Source: Dehalococcoidia bacterium (GTDB lineage: Bacteria > Chloroflexota > Dehalococcoidia > GIF9 > UBA5629). From it: 12,341 nt of DNA. Both the position numbers and the translations under genes were made by a program. Below, piece after piece: positions 5,539 to 11,347 of the stretch (its first letter is position 1; the number at the start of each line of letters is the position of its first letter). The notes under the pieces are model-generated. The model made no database searches and was not told where the DNA came from. It was given only the letters and a program-made list of their open reading frames with translations. The stretch lies in assembly GCA_003484395.1 (NCBI GenBank), contig DNCV01000089.1:1-12341 (forward strand), in the 5' to 3' direction.

Positions 5539-6440
5539 AAGCTATTGAAACTGAGTTGCTTTGAGTTATCCGCCTCGACGACCTTTTTTAAAGCTGCCAC
5601 GGCAATCTCAATCTGATTATCGTCCGGCTCTCTCGTCGTCATAGCCTGGAGAAGCAGGCCGGGAATAAGAAGAATATGAACGATGGGATTATGCATATGA
5701 GCCCCGCCGAAACGGATGAATTCATAGCCGAGCGCAGCGATAACCGGTATCAGGATGATGCGAGACAGGATGCTCAGCCACATATCAGGCCGTCCGAACA
5801 ATGCAAACACGATAATTGAGAGGAGCAATACGACAAGAAGAAAATTCGTGCCGCAGCGGGCATGAGCCGTTGAATATTTCTTGATGGCTTCAACCTCAAG
5901 CGGCACGCCTGCCTCGTAGGCATTGACCACTTTGTGTTCGGCGCCGTGATATTCGAACACCCGTCTGATATCAGACATGAAGTTTATGCTCCACAGATAC
6001 AAAATAAACATGATGATCCTGATCAGTCCTTCGAGGATATTGCTGAGCAATGCCGATTCGATATACGGATCGATCAGATATCGTGTGAGCAACAGGGGAA
6101 GAACGAAAAAGACAGCAACGGCGATAACCATGCCGACGATAACGCTGCCCCAGAGCATGGCTGACGTCGTCTTCTCCTGCTCCTCTTCCTCCAAAGCCAC
6201 ATTTGCAGAGTGGAGGAGGGCGCTAATACCGAGAGCCATGGTTTCTATCAGAACGATAATGCCGCGGATAAACGGCGCCTGACGAAGCTTGCCGATATAC
6301 AGCTCAGACAACGGCTGCGCCTTGATATCTATCTCACCATCGGGGCGCCGGACAGCAATGGCAAGATTTTCACGGCCACGCATCATTACCCCTTCAATGA
6401 CTGCCTGCCCGCCATAATAGAACGGCTTCTGTTTCTCCAT
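5535..6440 (-). CDS. yqhQ: YqhQ/DUF1385-family membrane protein
   Basis: A 301-residue membrane protein of the DUF1385 family. The diagnostic N-terminus YYGGQAVIEGVMMRGRENLA (8-27), the central YHGAEHKVVNAYEAG (164-178) and STAHARCGTNFLLVV (190-204) are all present. Hydrophobic segments lie at about 58-76, 94-119, 133-156, 198-216, 220-240 and 253-268, so several membrane spans are likely; the conserved His, Glu and Cys residues sit between them. The biochemical role of the family is not settled to my knowledge. I chose the ATG at 6440 over the one at 6452 because GGAG lies just before it, though at a tight spacing. The gene begins about 20 bp after the rpmE terminator, so it depends on read-through or a promoter I cannot see. 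Confidence 0.93.
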   Translation of the reverse strand: MEKQKPFYYGGQAVIEGVMMRGRENLAIAVRRPDGEIDIKAQPLSELYIGKLRQAPFIRGIIVLIETMALGISALLHSANVALEEEEQEKTTSAMLWGSVIVGMVIAVAVFFVLPLLLTRYLIDPYIESALLSNILEGLIRIIMFILYLWSINFMSDIRRVFEYHGAEHKVVNAYEAGVPLEVEAIKKYSTAHARCGTNFLLVVLLLSIIVFALFGRPDMWLSILSRIILIPVIAALGYEFIRFGGAHMHNPIVHILLIPGLLLQAMTTREPDDNQIEIAVAALKKVVEADNSKQLSFNSF

Positions 6441-6454
6441 CGATCTCCGCATCT

Positions 6455-6487
6455 AATAAAAAAGGGCGGGGTATCTCTCCGCCCTTT
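6455..6487 (-). terminator. Rho-independent terminator after rpmE
   Basis: On the minus strand AAAGGGCGG (6487-6479) pairs with CCGCCCTTT (6469-6461) across a 9-nt loop, and a run of T residues follows immediately. It begins 24 bp after the rpmE stop codon and ends the rplU-rpmA-rpmE operon. The yqhQ start lies just beyond, so partial read-through may feed that gene. Confidence 0.88.
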
Positions 6488-6510
6488 CTCTGAATCTCTT
6501 TTTTGATGGA

Positions 6511-6717
6511 CTAGCTGGACAGCTTGTAGCGTCTCTTAAAGCGTTCAACGCGTCCGGCAGTATCCACTATCCTCTGCTCACCCGTGTAAAACGGATGGCA
6601 TTTGCTGCACAACTCTATTCGAAGCATCTTTTTTGTTGATCCTGTGGTAAATGTATTGCCGCAGGAACACACCACCTGTGCATCATGATAATAGGTCGGA
6701 TGAATTTTTTCTTTCAT
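6511..6717 (-). CDS. rpmE: 50S ribosomal protein L31, zinc-binding type
   Basis: A 68-residue L31 with the MKEKIHPTYY start and four cysteines in the zinc-ribbon positions, C17-S-C19 and C37-S-K-C40, followed by HPFYTG and a basic C-terminus (RVERFKRRYK). This is the cysteine-containing form; many bacteria also keep a cysteine-free paralogue for zinc starvation, not visible here. The gene begins 4 nt after rpmA with no clear Shine-Dalgarno, so translational coupling to rpmA is likely. A strong terminator follows. Linking rpmE to rplU-rpmA is less usual than the rplU-rpmA pair alone. Confidence 0.97.
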   Translation of the reverse strand: MKEKIHPTYYHDAQVVCSCGNTFTTGSTKKMLRIELCSKCHPFYTGEQRIVDTAGRVERFKRRYKLSS

Positions 6718-6721
6718 GGTT

Positions 6722-6976
6722 TTACTCAGCGATAACGCTTACTTTCCGTTTATTCTTCGTTGTCGGCTCGTAGCGAACAGTGCCGCTTACTGTAGCAAAA
6801 AGGGTGTAATCCCCGCCAACGCCAACGTTATCCCCGGGATATATTTTAGTCCCTTTCTGTCTTACCAATATAGCGCCGGCAAGCACCTTCTCTCCTGCAT
6901 ACTTTTTAACACCAAGCCGCTTTGAAACGCTATCGCGCCCCGATGCCGTGCTGCCGCCACCTTTCTTATGTGCCAT
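6722..6976 (-). CDS. rpmA: 50S ribosomal protein L27
   Basis: An 84-residue L27 that places its N-terminal tail near the peptidyl-transferase centre. It starts directly at MAHKKGGGSTASGRDSVSKR and shows KRLGVKKYAGEKVLAGAILV, then the R-Q-x-G-T-K-I-Y-P-G and G-D-x-T-L-F-A motifs. There is no N-terminal extension of the kind cleaved by the Prp protease in Firmicutes, and no prp gene between rplU and rpmA. The ATG shares a base with the rplU stop (TAATG), so the two are translationally coupled. Confidence 0.98.
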   Translation of the reverse strand: MAHKKGGGSTASGRDSVSKRLGVKKYAGEKVLAGAILVRQKGTKIYPGDNVGVGGDYTLFATVSGTVRYEPTTKNKRKVSVIAE

Positions 6977-7353
6977 TAGTTTTCCCCTCCGGCTTCTTCT
7001 TTCTTCTCCCTCGTCTTCTTCACCGCACCACCGGGTTTAACAATGTCCTGAATCTGAAGCGTGCTGTACGGCTGCCTGTGTCCTCTCTTTTTTCGATAGC
7101 GCACCTTGCTTTTGTATTTGAAGACAATAACCTTATCGGCACGGTCTTGACCAACGCACAATGCTGTTACTTTTGCTCCGTCAACAGTCGGCGCGCCGAT
7201 TACTGTGGCATTGCCATCGCCAATGAGCAGAACATCATCGAACTCGACCTTCGCACCCTCAGCGAGATTTAGTTTTTCAACCTTGATTTTATCTCCGGCG
7301 GCAACTTTATATTGTTTCCCGCCGGTTTTGATTATAGCGTACGTGTTCATCAT
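6976..7353 (-). CDS. rplU: 50S ribosomal protein L21
   Basis: A 125-residue L21, first gene of the rplU-rpmA-rpmE operon. The typical start M-x-T-Y-A-I-I-K-T-G-G-K-Q-Y, the G-D-x-I-x-V-E-K-L segment, and the basic KSKVRYRKKRGHRQPYS loop ending in L-x-I-x-D-I are all present. The protein carries a short charged tail (KKTREKKEEAGGEN) beyond the usual end. Two ATG codons are adjacent at 7353 and 7350; neither has a good Shine-Dalgarno, and the first is reported. Two promoter candidates lie in the 129-bp gap after coaE. Confidence 0.97.
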   Translation of the reverse strand: MMNTYAIIKTGGKQYKVAAGDKIKVEKLNLAEGAKVEFDDVLLIGDGNATVIGAPTVDGAKVTALCVGQDRADKVIVFKYKSKVRYRKKRGHRQPYSTLQIQDIVKPGGAVKKTREKKEEAGGEN

Positions 7354-7368
7354 AGCAAAACGCTGATT

Positions 7369-7398
7369 ACTCTACCAAAGAATAGATGCCTCTGTCAA
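7369..7398 (-). promoter_or_regulatory. Candidate proximal promoter of rplU
   Basis: Minus-strand TTGACA (7398-7393), a perfect -35 hexamer, with an 18-nt spacer to TAGAGT (7374-7369, 4/6). It would give a leader of only about 10 nt, leaving little room for ribosomal-protein feedback control. Confidence 0.4.
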
Positions 7399-7413
7399 AT
7401 TTTTCCTGCATTG

Positions 7414-7422
7414 AGTATAGCA
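7414..7422 (-). promoter_or_regulatory. Candidate distal (extended -10) promoter of rplU
   Basis: Minus-strand TGCTATACT is an extended -10 element (TGn plus TATACT) starting transcription near 7407, with a leader of about 54 nt to rplU. The same TATACT hexamer precedes dnaN, hisA and fbp. No clear -35 box accompanies it. Confidence 0.45.
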
Positions 7423-7482
7423 GTAATTGCCGGCAAGGCATAATTTACGACTAAATCTTCACCAAAATATCAGAAAATGCCC

Positions 7483-8082
7483 TCAAAGCAGCGGCGTGAC
7501 CAATTGCTCCCACAGATACCCCACGCGTCTTTTCAGATCCTTCAGGCTGCAATCAGTATCGATAACGGCATCAGCCCTCGCCATCTTTTCTTTCATCGGC
7601 ATCTGAGCTTGCAGCCGCGACAGCGCATCATCCTCGGTCATGCCCCGATTAGCTTTGACGCGCTTAACGGCCTTCTCACGGGGAGCATAGGCAACCCAGA
7701 TCTGATCAACCATCGGTTCCCATTCGGCTTCGAAAAACAACGCTGCCTCCAAAATGACTGCCTTCTTTCCCTGCGCTCTGTAATCATCGATGCGCCGTTG
7801 GGCCTCTTCCCGTATTGCGGGGTGCATGATCGCATTAAGCTTCTCACGTACTGAGGAATCGGAAAAAACGAGTTTCCCCAACTTCTGACGATCTATCTGT
7901 CCGTCAATACCAGTTATCCCTGTGCCGAAAGTGGAAAGTATCTCGGCATGGACAGATTCTCGAGACAGCAGTTCATGCCCGATGCTGTCCGCTTCAATAT
8001 GCGCAGCTCCGAGATCAACAAGCATTCTGGCAACGGTCGATTTGCCTGTACCCAAATTGCCGGTGAGGCCGATGACAATCAT
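7483..8082 (-). CDS. coaE: Dephospho-CoA kinase
   Basis: A 199-residue P-loop kinase that phosphorylates dephospho-CoA at the ribose 3'-OH, the last step of coenzyme A synthesis. The Walker A motif TGNLGTGKST lies at 7-16, followed by EADSIGHELL (adenylate-kinase-like LID/CoA region start), L-x-x-I-M-H-P-A-I-R near 85-93, and V-I-L-E-A-A-L-F-F-E in place of the family's V-P-L-L-F-E. I chose the ATG at 8082 (MIVIGLTG), the family's usual start, because it overlaps the stop of the upstream zinc-ribbon gene as ATGA; a TTG seven codons upstream is also open but poorly supported. No Shine-Dalgarno precedes the ATG, so reinitiation after the microprotein gene is the likely route. Confidence 0.95.
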   Translation of the reverse strand: MIVIGLTGNLGTGKSTVARMLVDLGAAHIEADSIGHELLSRESVHAEILSTFGTGITGIDGQIDRQKLGKLVFSDSSVREKLNAIMHPAIREEAQRRIDDYRAQGKKAVILEAALFFEAEWEPMVDQIWVAYAPREKAVKRVKANRGMTEDDALSRLQAQMPMKEKMARADAVIDTDCSLKDLKRRVGYLWEQLVTPLL

Positions 8083-8180
8083 GATGGAATCATTGTACCG
8101 CAATTCCCGCAGAAGTGTATTGCGAAAACAACCGGATGCCCGCAGTTCGGGCAGGGATATGTCTGCTGCACTTGCTTCAT
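8079..8180 (-). CDS. Zinc-ribbon microprotein (33 aa) coupled to coaE
   Basis: A short ORF reading MKQVQQTYPCPNCGHPVVFA and then IHFCGNCGTMIPS before TGA. Two C-P-N-C-G / C-G-N-C-G knuckles spaced by ten residues make a complete four-cysteine zinc ribbon, like those found at the ends of many regulatory and membrane proteins but here alone. The stop codon overlaps the coaE start (ATGA at 8082-8079). No Shine-Dalgarno precedes the ATG, but TACAAT (8192-8187) ends 6 nt upstream, so it may be read from a leaderless message, or as part of a ygiQ-coaE transcript (48 nt after ygiQ). Function unknown; it may act mainly to deliver ribosomes to coaE. The regular double Cys-x-x-Cys-Gly pattern makes chance unlikely. 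Confidence 0.6.
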   Translation of the reverse strand: MKQVQQTYPCPNCGHPVVFAIHFCGNCGTMIPS

Positions 8181-8227
8181 ATAGTTATTGTACACTATGC
8201 GGGGCTTTTTGTTGCAGAATCAACACC

Positions 8228-9925
8228 CTATTTGATAATGATATCCTTCTGGCGCTCTTTTCCCCGCATGTCCTTTTCCACAAACAAAGGCTCTTTTGTG
8301 AACGGGTCCAACCCCGTATAATACATCAGCGCTGAATAAGTGGATGGCGCAGGGAGAAACACCTGTATCTGTCTCGGATTTATGTTGAGCTTGCGGCTGG
8401 TGAACTGTTTCATCTTTTTCATATCGGCATCCGTGCATCCGGGATGAGCAGCGATCAGGTAGTAGGTAAGATACTGTTTCTTTTTCGCTTCGGTACTCAT
8501 TCGATCAAACAGTCTTTTGAACTGCAGAAGTGATGCTGTGCCCGGTTTACCCATGGTGCGTAAGACGCCCTCTTCCGTATGCTCCGGAGCGATCTTCATC
8601 TGACCGGAAACATGATGTTCGACCACCTCCCGCAGATAGTGCTCGCAATTATGCCTGTCACTCAGCAGCAGATCATGGCGAATCCCCGATGCTATAAATA
8701 CCTTTTTCACCCCCGTAATGCGTCGGAGTTTTCTTAACAGCTCCAGTTGATGATGGTGATCGGGTTTTAATGAGGGGCATACCTTTGGATACAAGCAGCG
8801 TTTTCCCGGGCAATGCCCTCTCTGCATTTTCTGCTCACATTCGAATCCGTACATGTTCGCCGTCGGCCCGCTGAGATCGAGTATATTACCTTTGAAATCA
8901 GGGTAGGCCGTCAGCTTTTTGGCCTCGGCTACAATCGATTTCGCACTGCGCCATTGCACCGTTCGTCCTTCATGGACAGTGATGGCGCAGAAGTTGCATT
9001 CCCCGTAGCAGCCCCGATGCGTCGGGATCGAAAATTTAATGGTTTCCAGCGCTCTGACCTTACCCAGCCGTTCATACCAGGGGTGCTGTGCACGTTCGAA
9101 ATCGAGCGCGTAGACGGCATCAATTTCGTGCTGTGTGAGCGGCATTGCAGGCGGATTGTGCATGAGATAGCGGTTGCCATGTTTTTGATAGAGCCCTTTT
9201 GCCGTGAGGGGATCGTTATTGTGATAAAACGTGTGGAACATATCGATGAAGGCTCTGGAATCGCCCGCTGCTGTTTCGTATGGCGGCAGTTCCAGATACC
9301 CGGCTCTTTTCTCCGGTTCATCATGTTCGCCTGCAATATAGCACAATCCCCTGATATCTCTGACGTCACTGTTATTCTGCAATGCCTCCGCCAGTTGTAC
9401 TGCTGCCGTTTCGGCCATGCCGTAGAGCAGGTAATCGGCCTTGGCATCGAACAGGATTGATGCACGGATTTTGTTATCCCAGAAATCGTAGTGCGCGATG
9501 CGCCGCAGGCTGGCCTCGATGCCTCCCAGCACGATGGGTTTGGCGCTTTTGAAATAGCGCTTGATCAGATTGGTATAGACTATTACTGCCCGATCGGGGC
9601 GCCTGTTATTGATGCCTCCCGGTGTGTAATCATCGCTTCTTCTTCTTTTCTTCAGCGATGTGTAATTGGCGATCATGGAATCGATGCTGCCGCCCGATAC
9701 CCCCCAGAATAAACGAGGCTCCCCCAGCCTGCAGATATCTTTGTCCGAATGAATGTCCGGCTGCGCGATTATCGCCACACGGTAACCGGCATGGATGAGC
9801 ATTTTCCCGATCACAGCGACGCCGATAAACGGGCTGTCGATATAGCTGTCTCCAGTGACGAGAATGATGTCGGGCTGTTCCCATCCCAGATTATTCATTT
9901 CCTGTCGTGTTGTCGGCAAAAACAT
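8228..9925 (-). CDS. ygiQ: YgiQ-family (UPF0313) radical SAM protein
   Basis: A 565-residue member of the YgiQ family of radical SAM enzymes; the reaction is not established. The N-terminus FLPTTRQEMNNLGWEQPDII and the ILVTGDSYIDSPFIGVAVIG segment form a cobalamin-binding-like Rossmann domain (about 15-240). The radical SAM core follows, with the 4Fe-4S cysteines C306, C310 and C313 in HRGCYGECNFCAI. A second cysteine group (C363, C372, C377, C383; in GHCPGKRCLYPKVCPSL), conserved in this family, could hold another cluster. The SAM barrel continues through IASGIRHDLLL and KIAPEHTEEGVL and ends with QVFLPAPSTYSALMYYTGLDP. E. coli YgiQ is markedly longer; this protein lacks that C-terminal extension. 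The ribosome site is weak (GGAA). The zinc-ribbon gene and coaE follow closely. Confidence 0.95.
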   Translation of the reverse strand: MFLPTTRQEMNNLGWEQPDIILVTGDSYIDSPFIGVAVIGKMLIHAGYRVAIIAQPDIHSDKDICRLGEPRLFWGVSGGSIDSMIANYTSLKKRRRSDDYTPGGINNRRPDRAVIVYTNLIKRYFKSAKPIVLGGIEASLRRIAHYDFWDNKIRASILFDAKADYLLYGMAETAAVQLAEALQNNSDVRDIRGLCYIAGEHDEPEKRAGYLELPPYETAAGDSRAFIDMFHTFYHNNDPLTAKGLYQKHGNRYLMHNPPAMPLTQHEIDAVYALDFERAQHPWYERLGKVRALETIKFSIPTHRGCYGECNFCAITVHEGRTVQWRSAKSIVAEAKKLTAYPDFKGNILDLSGPTANMYGFECEQKMQRGHCPGKRCLYPKVCPSLKPDHHHQLELLRKLRRITGVKKVFIASGIRHDLLLSDRHNCEHYLREVVEHHVSGQMKIAPEHTEEGVLRTMGKPGTASLLQFKRLFDRMSTEAKKKQYLTYYLIAAHPGCTDADMKKMKQFTSRKLNINPRQIQVFLPAPSTYSALMYYTGLDPFTKEPLFVEKDMRGKERQKDIIIK

Positions 9926-9951
9926 TACATTGGTTTCCGCTATTATTGAGT

Positions 9952-9957
9952 AGTATA
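9952..9957 (-). promoter_or_regulatory. Possible -10 box of ygiQ
   Basis: TATACT on the minus strand, 26 nt before the ygiQ start, in the gap after the CAP-domain gene (9926-10184). The best -35 at 17 nt is TCAAAA (3/6), so support is modest and rests partly on the recurrence of TATACT in this window. Confidence 0.3.
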
Positions 9958-10088
9958 TGGTAATGATAATAGCTTTTTGAGCGGATGGCTACCTTTTGTA
10001 TTCGGCGAGCCGTCCATGTGAGACATCACATAAATGCATTAGAATATCATTAACCTGTTAAAATCTGCCTGTGAAAAGGGGGAGCGTC

Positions 10089-10217
10089 ATGAATAATAGG
10101 CTGCCGGCATTGCACTGGAAATTCGGAATAACATGCACTCCATTATCATCCATGCGGTTGCCTTGCTATCATAGCTGTGCGTCGTTAATCGGTATAAATC
10201 TGCGTTGCGTAGATTAG
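10089..10217 (+). CDS. Possible small plus-strand ORF (42 aa)
   Basis: An ORF reading MNNRLPALHWKFGITCTPLS and continuing to LIGINLRCVD, with four scattered cysteines and no recognised family. What favours it is its leader: GGGGGAG lies 4 nt before the ATG, and TGTTAAAAT, an extended -10-like element, lies upstream near 10057-10065. It is antiparallel to the end of the CAP-domain gene and overlaps it by 33 bp. Composition is unremarkable, and this could well be chance; listed only because signal placement is better than for most spurious ORFs. Confidence 0.2.
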   Translation: MNNRLPALHWKFGITCTPLSSMRLPCYHSCASLIGINLRCVD

Positions 10218-11171
10218 TCCGTTGCCTATGACTATGCCGATACCGGTGCGACGGAATATAGTATTTAATATATTTTCTTTGTGCTGAACAGATTGATACC
10301 AAATGTCAACCAGTTGCTGTGCATCAGCCAGGTCTATAGATGCGTACAGGACGTTTTCACCGACGAAATCCACATTTATTGTATTAAATATAGTTGGAAC
10401 CCGATATGTATAGAAACCGTCATGACTTATCTTGCCTTGCTCAAGCATGTATTGGGAGTGCTGTCTGGCAAGCCCATCGAGCGATGCCAGCTTTTGTAGT
10501 TTGACCAGTCCGCTTTGCTGTCTGATCGCATTCACTTCATCATGGAGCGCTTGCTCTAAAGCATCGATTGCTACCGTCGGGGCGCTCGAAGATGCCGGCG
10601 GATTCTGTGTCGCTGCAGGAGCGGTGCCTGTGTTCGCATTATTGCTGCCGGGTATCGGAGAGATGGGAATAAGGGGAGCGCTTGATGGAGGAGCGCTTGT
10701 GGAAGCAGGTGTCGTTGGTGCAGGGACAGTTGAAGGGGTAACGGCTGTTTTATCGCCTGATGGTTTTGGGATGTTTGTATTCGGTGGAGATACCTGCGAT
10801 GACGTTGACGGCAACTGGACAACCTCCAGAGGAGTGGTTTTGAATGCGGTGAGGATAGATTCTTTCACCGAACCGAGCGGTCCAATGCCTGCAATCAGGG
10901 CTGCGATACCTGCGATGAGAACGACTGAAAGGAAGACACCAATGAAGCTCGGCCCCTGGTATGCGTAGTTATAGTTTTTCAGGAATAAGCTTACGATGAT
11001 GAGCAGTGCGCTAATCCCGACGCAAAGAAGTATCCCAGGAATAAGTTGGAGGATATCAGAAAAGATAGCGTATATAGCCCATGCGAGGCAGATAACCAAT
11101 AAGCTTATCATCAGGCACAGGAGAAACTTGCCTGTTGAAAAGTGGCTTTCCCTGTAATCGAATCTTCCCAT
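10185..11171 (-). CDS. Membrane-anchored CAP-domain (SCP/YkwD-like) protein
   Basis: A 328-residue protein in three parts. Three hydrophobic helices (about 16-37, 43-64, 76-97) follow a short polar N-terminus; three spans from a cytoplasmic N-terminus would place the rest outside the cell. Residues about 115-200 are a Pro/Ser/Thr/Ala-rich, low-complexity linker. Residues 201-328 form a CAP domain: LHDEVNAIRQQSGL, ARQHSQYMLEQGKISHDGF (H238, H250), GENV with E272, WYQSVQHKENIL (H297), and GIGIVIGNGLIYATQIY. Both active-cavity histidines and the Glu are present, so the divalent-metal site looks complete. The biochemical function of bacterial CAP proteins is largely unknown; cell-envelope roles are suspected. 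GGGA lies 4 nt before the ATG. It lies 169 bp after moxR in the same direction. Confidence 0.88.
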   Translation of the reverse strand: MGRFDYRESHFSTGKFLLCLMISLLVICLAWAIYAIFSDILQLIPGILLCVGISALLIIVSLFLKNYNYAYQGPSFIGVFLSVVLIAGIAALIAGIGPLGSVKESILTAFKTTPLEVVQLPSTSSQVSPPNTNIPKPSGDKTAVTPSTVPAPTTPASTSAPPSSAPLIPISPIPGSNNANTGTAPAATQNPPASSSAPTVAIDALEQALHDEVNAIRQQSGLVKLQKLASLDGLARQHSQYMLEQGKISHDGFYTYRVPTIFNTINVDFVGENVLYASIDLADAQQLVDIWYQSVQHKENILNTIFRRTGIGIVIGNGLIYATQIYTD

Positions 11172-11196
11172 AGTTCCCTTTTATTATCCGTTATTT

Positions 11197-11202
11197 AGTA
11201 TA
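11197..11202 (-). promoter_or_regulatory. Possible -10 box of the CAP-domain gene
   Basis: TATACT on the minus strand about 25 nt before the CAP gene ATG, in the A+T-rich gap after moxR. The best upstream hexamer at 16-17 nt is TTCTTA or TTTCTT (weak), so this is tentative. Confidence 0.3.
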
Positions 11203-11275
11203 GCGTTTATCCGTGAATTAAGAAATATATATATCAGCCTGTATCGACAGTTGCCAGCACTTAACCTGAGCAAGT

Positions 11276-11293
11276 ACAATGTCCGTACATTGT
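11276..11293. promoter_or_regulatory. 18-bp palindrome, candidate operator
   Basis: ACAATGT (11276-11282) and ACATTGT (11287-11293) are exact reverse complements around CCGT. The site lies upstream of the CAP gene's possible -10 box, between moxR and that gene. Arm length and spacing suit a dimeric helix-turn-helix regulator. No T-run follows on either strand, so it is not a standard terminator. Confidence 0.4.
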
Positions 11294-11310
11294 TGTCTGA
11301 CCGAAAGAAG

Positions 11311-11347
11311 GGAATAAACAGATTTCAAATTGCGCTGCCTTTATTCC
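11311..11347 (-). repeat. Inverted repeat over the moxR stop codon
   Basis: GGAATAAA (11347-11340 on the minus strand, containing the moxR TAA) pairs with TTTATTCC (11318-11311) over a 21-nt loop that itself holds the near-palindrome ATTTGAAAT. Pyrimidine-rich sequence (CTTCTTTC) follows. It might act as a weak terminator or RNA 3'-end stabiliser for moxR; A+T-rich arms make this uncertain. Confidence 0.3.

Noticed and set aside
8813..9460. Long plus-strand ORF (215 codons) opposite ygiQ
   Set aside because: Antisense shadow of a clear YgiQ coding sequence; no family motif and no ribosome site evident.
10432..10968. 178-codon plus-strand ORF opposite the CAP gene
   Set aside because: It is Ala/Gly/Val-rich because it mirrors the Pro/Ser/Thr linker codons of the CAP protein.
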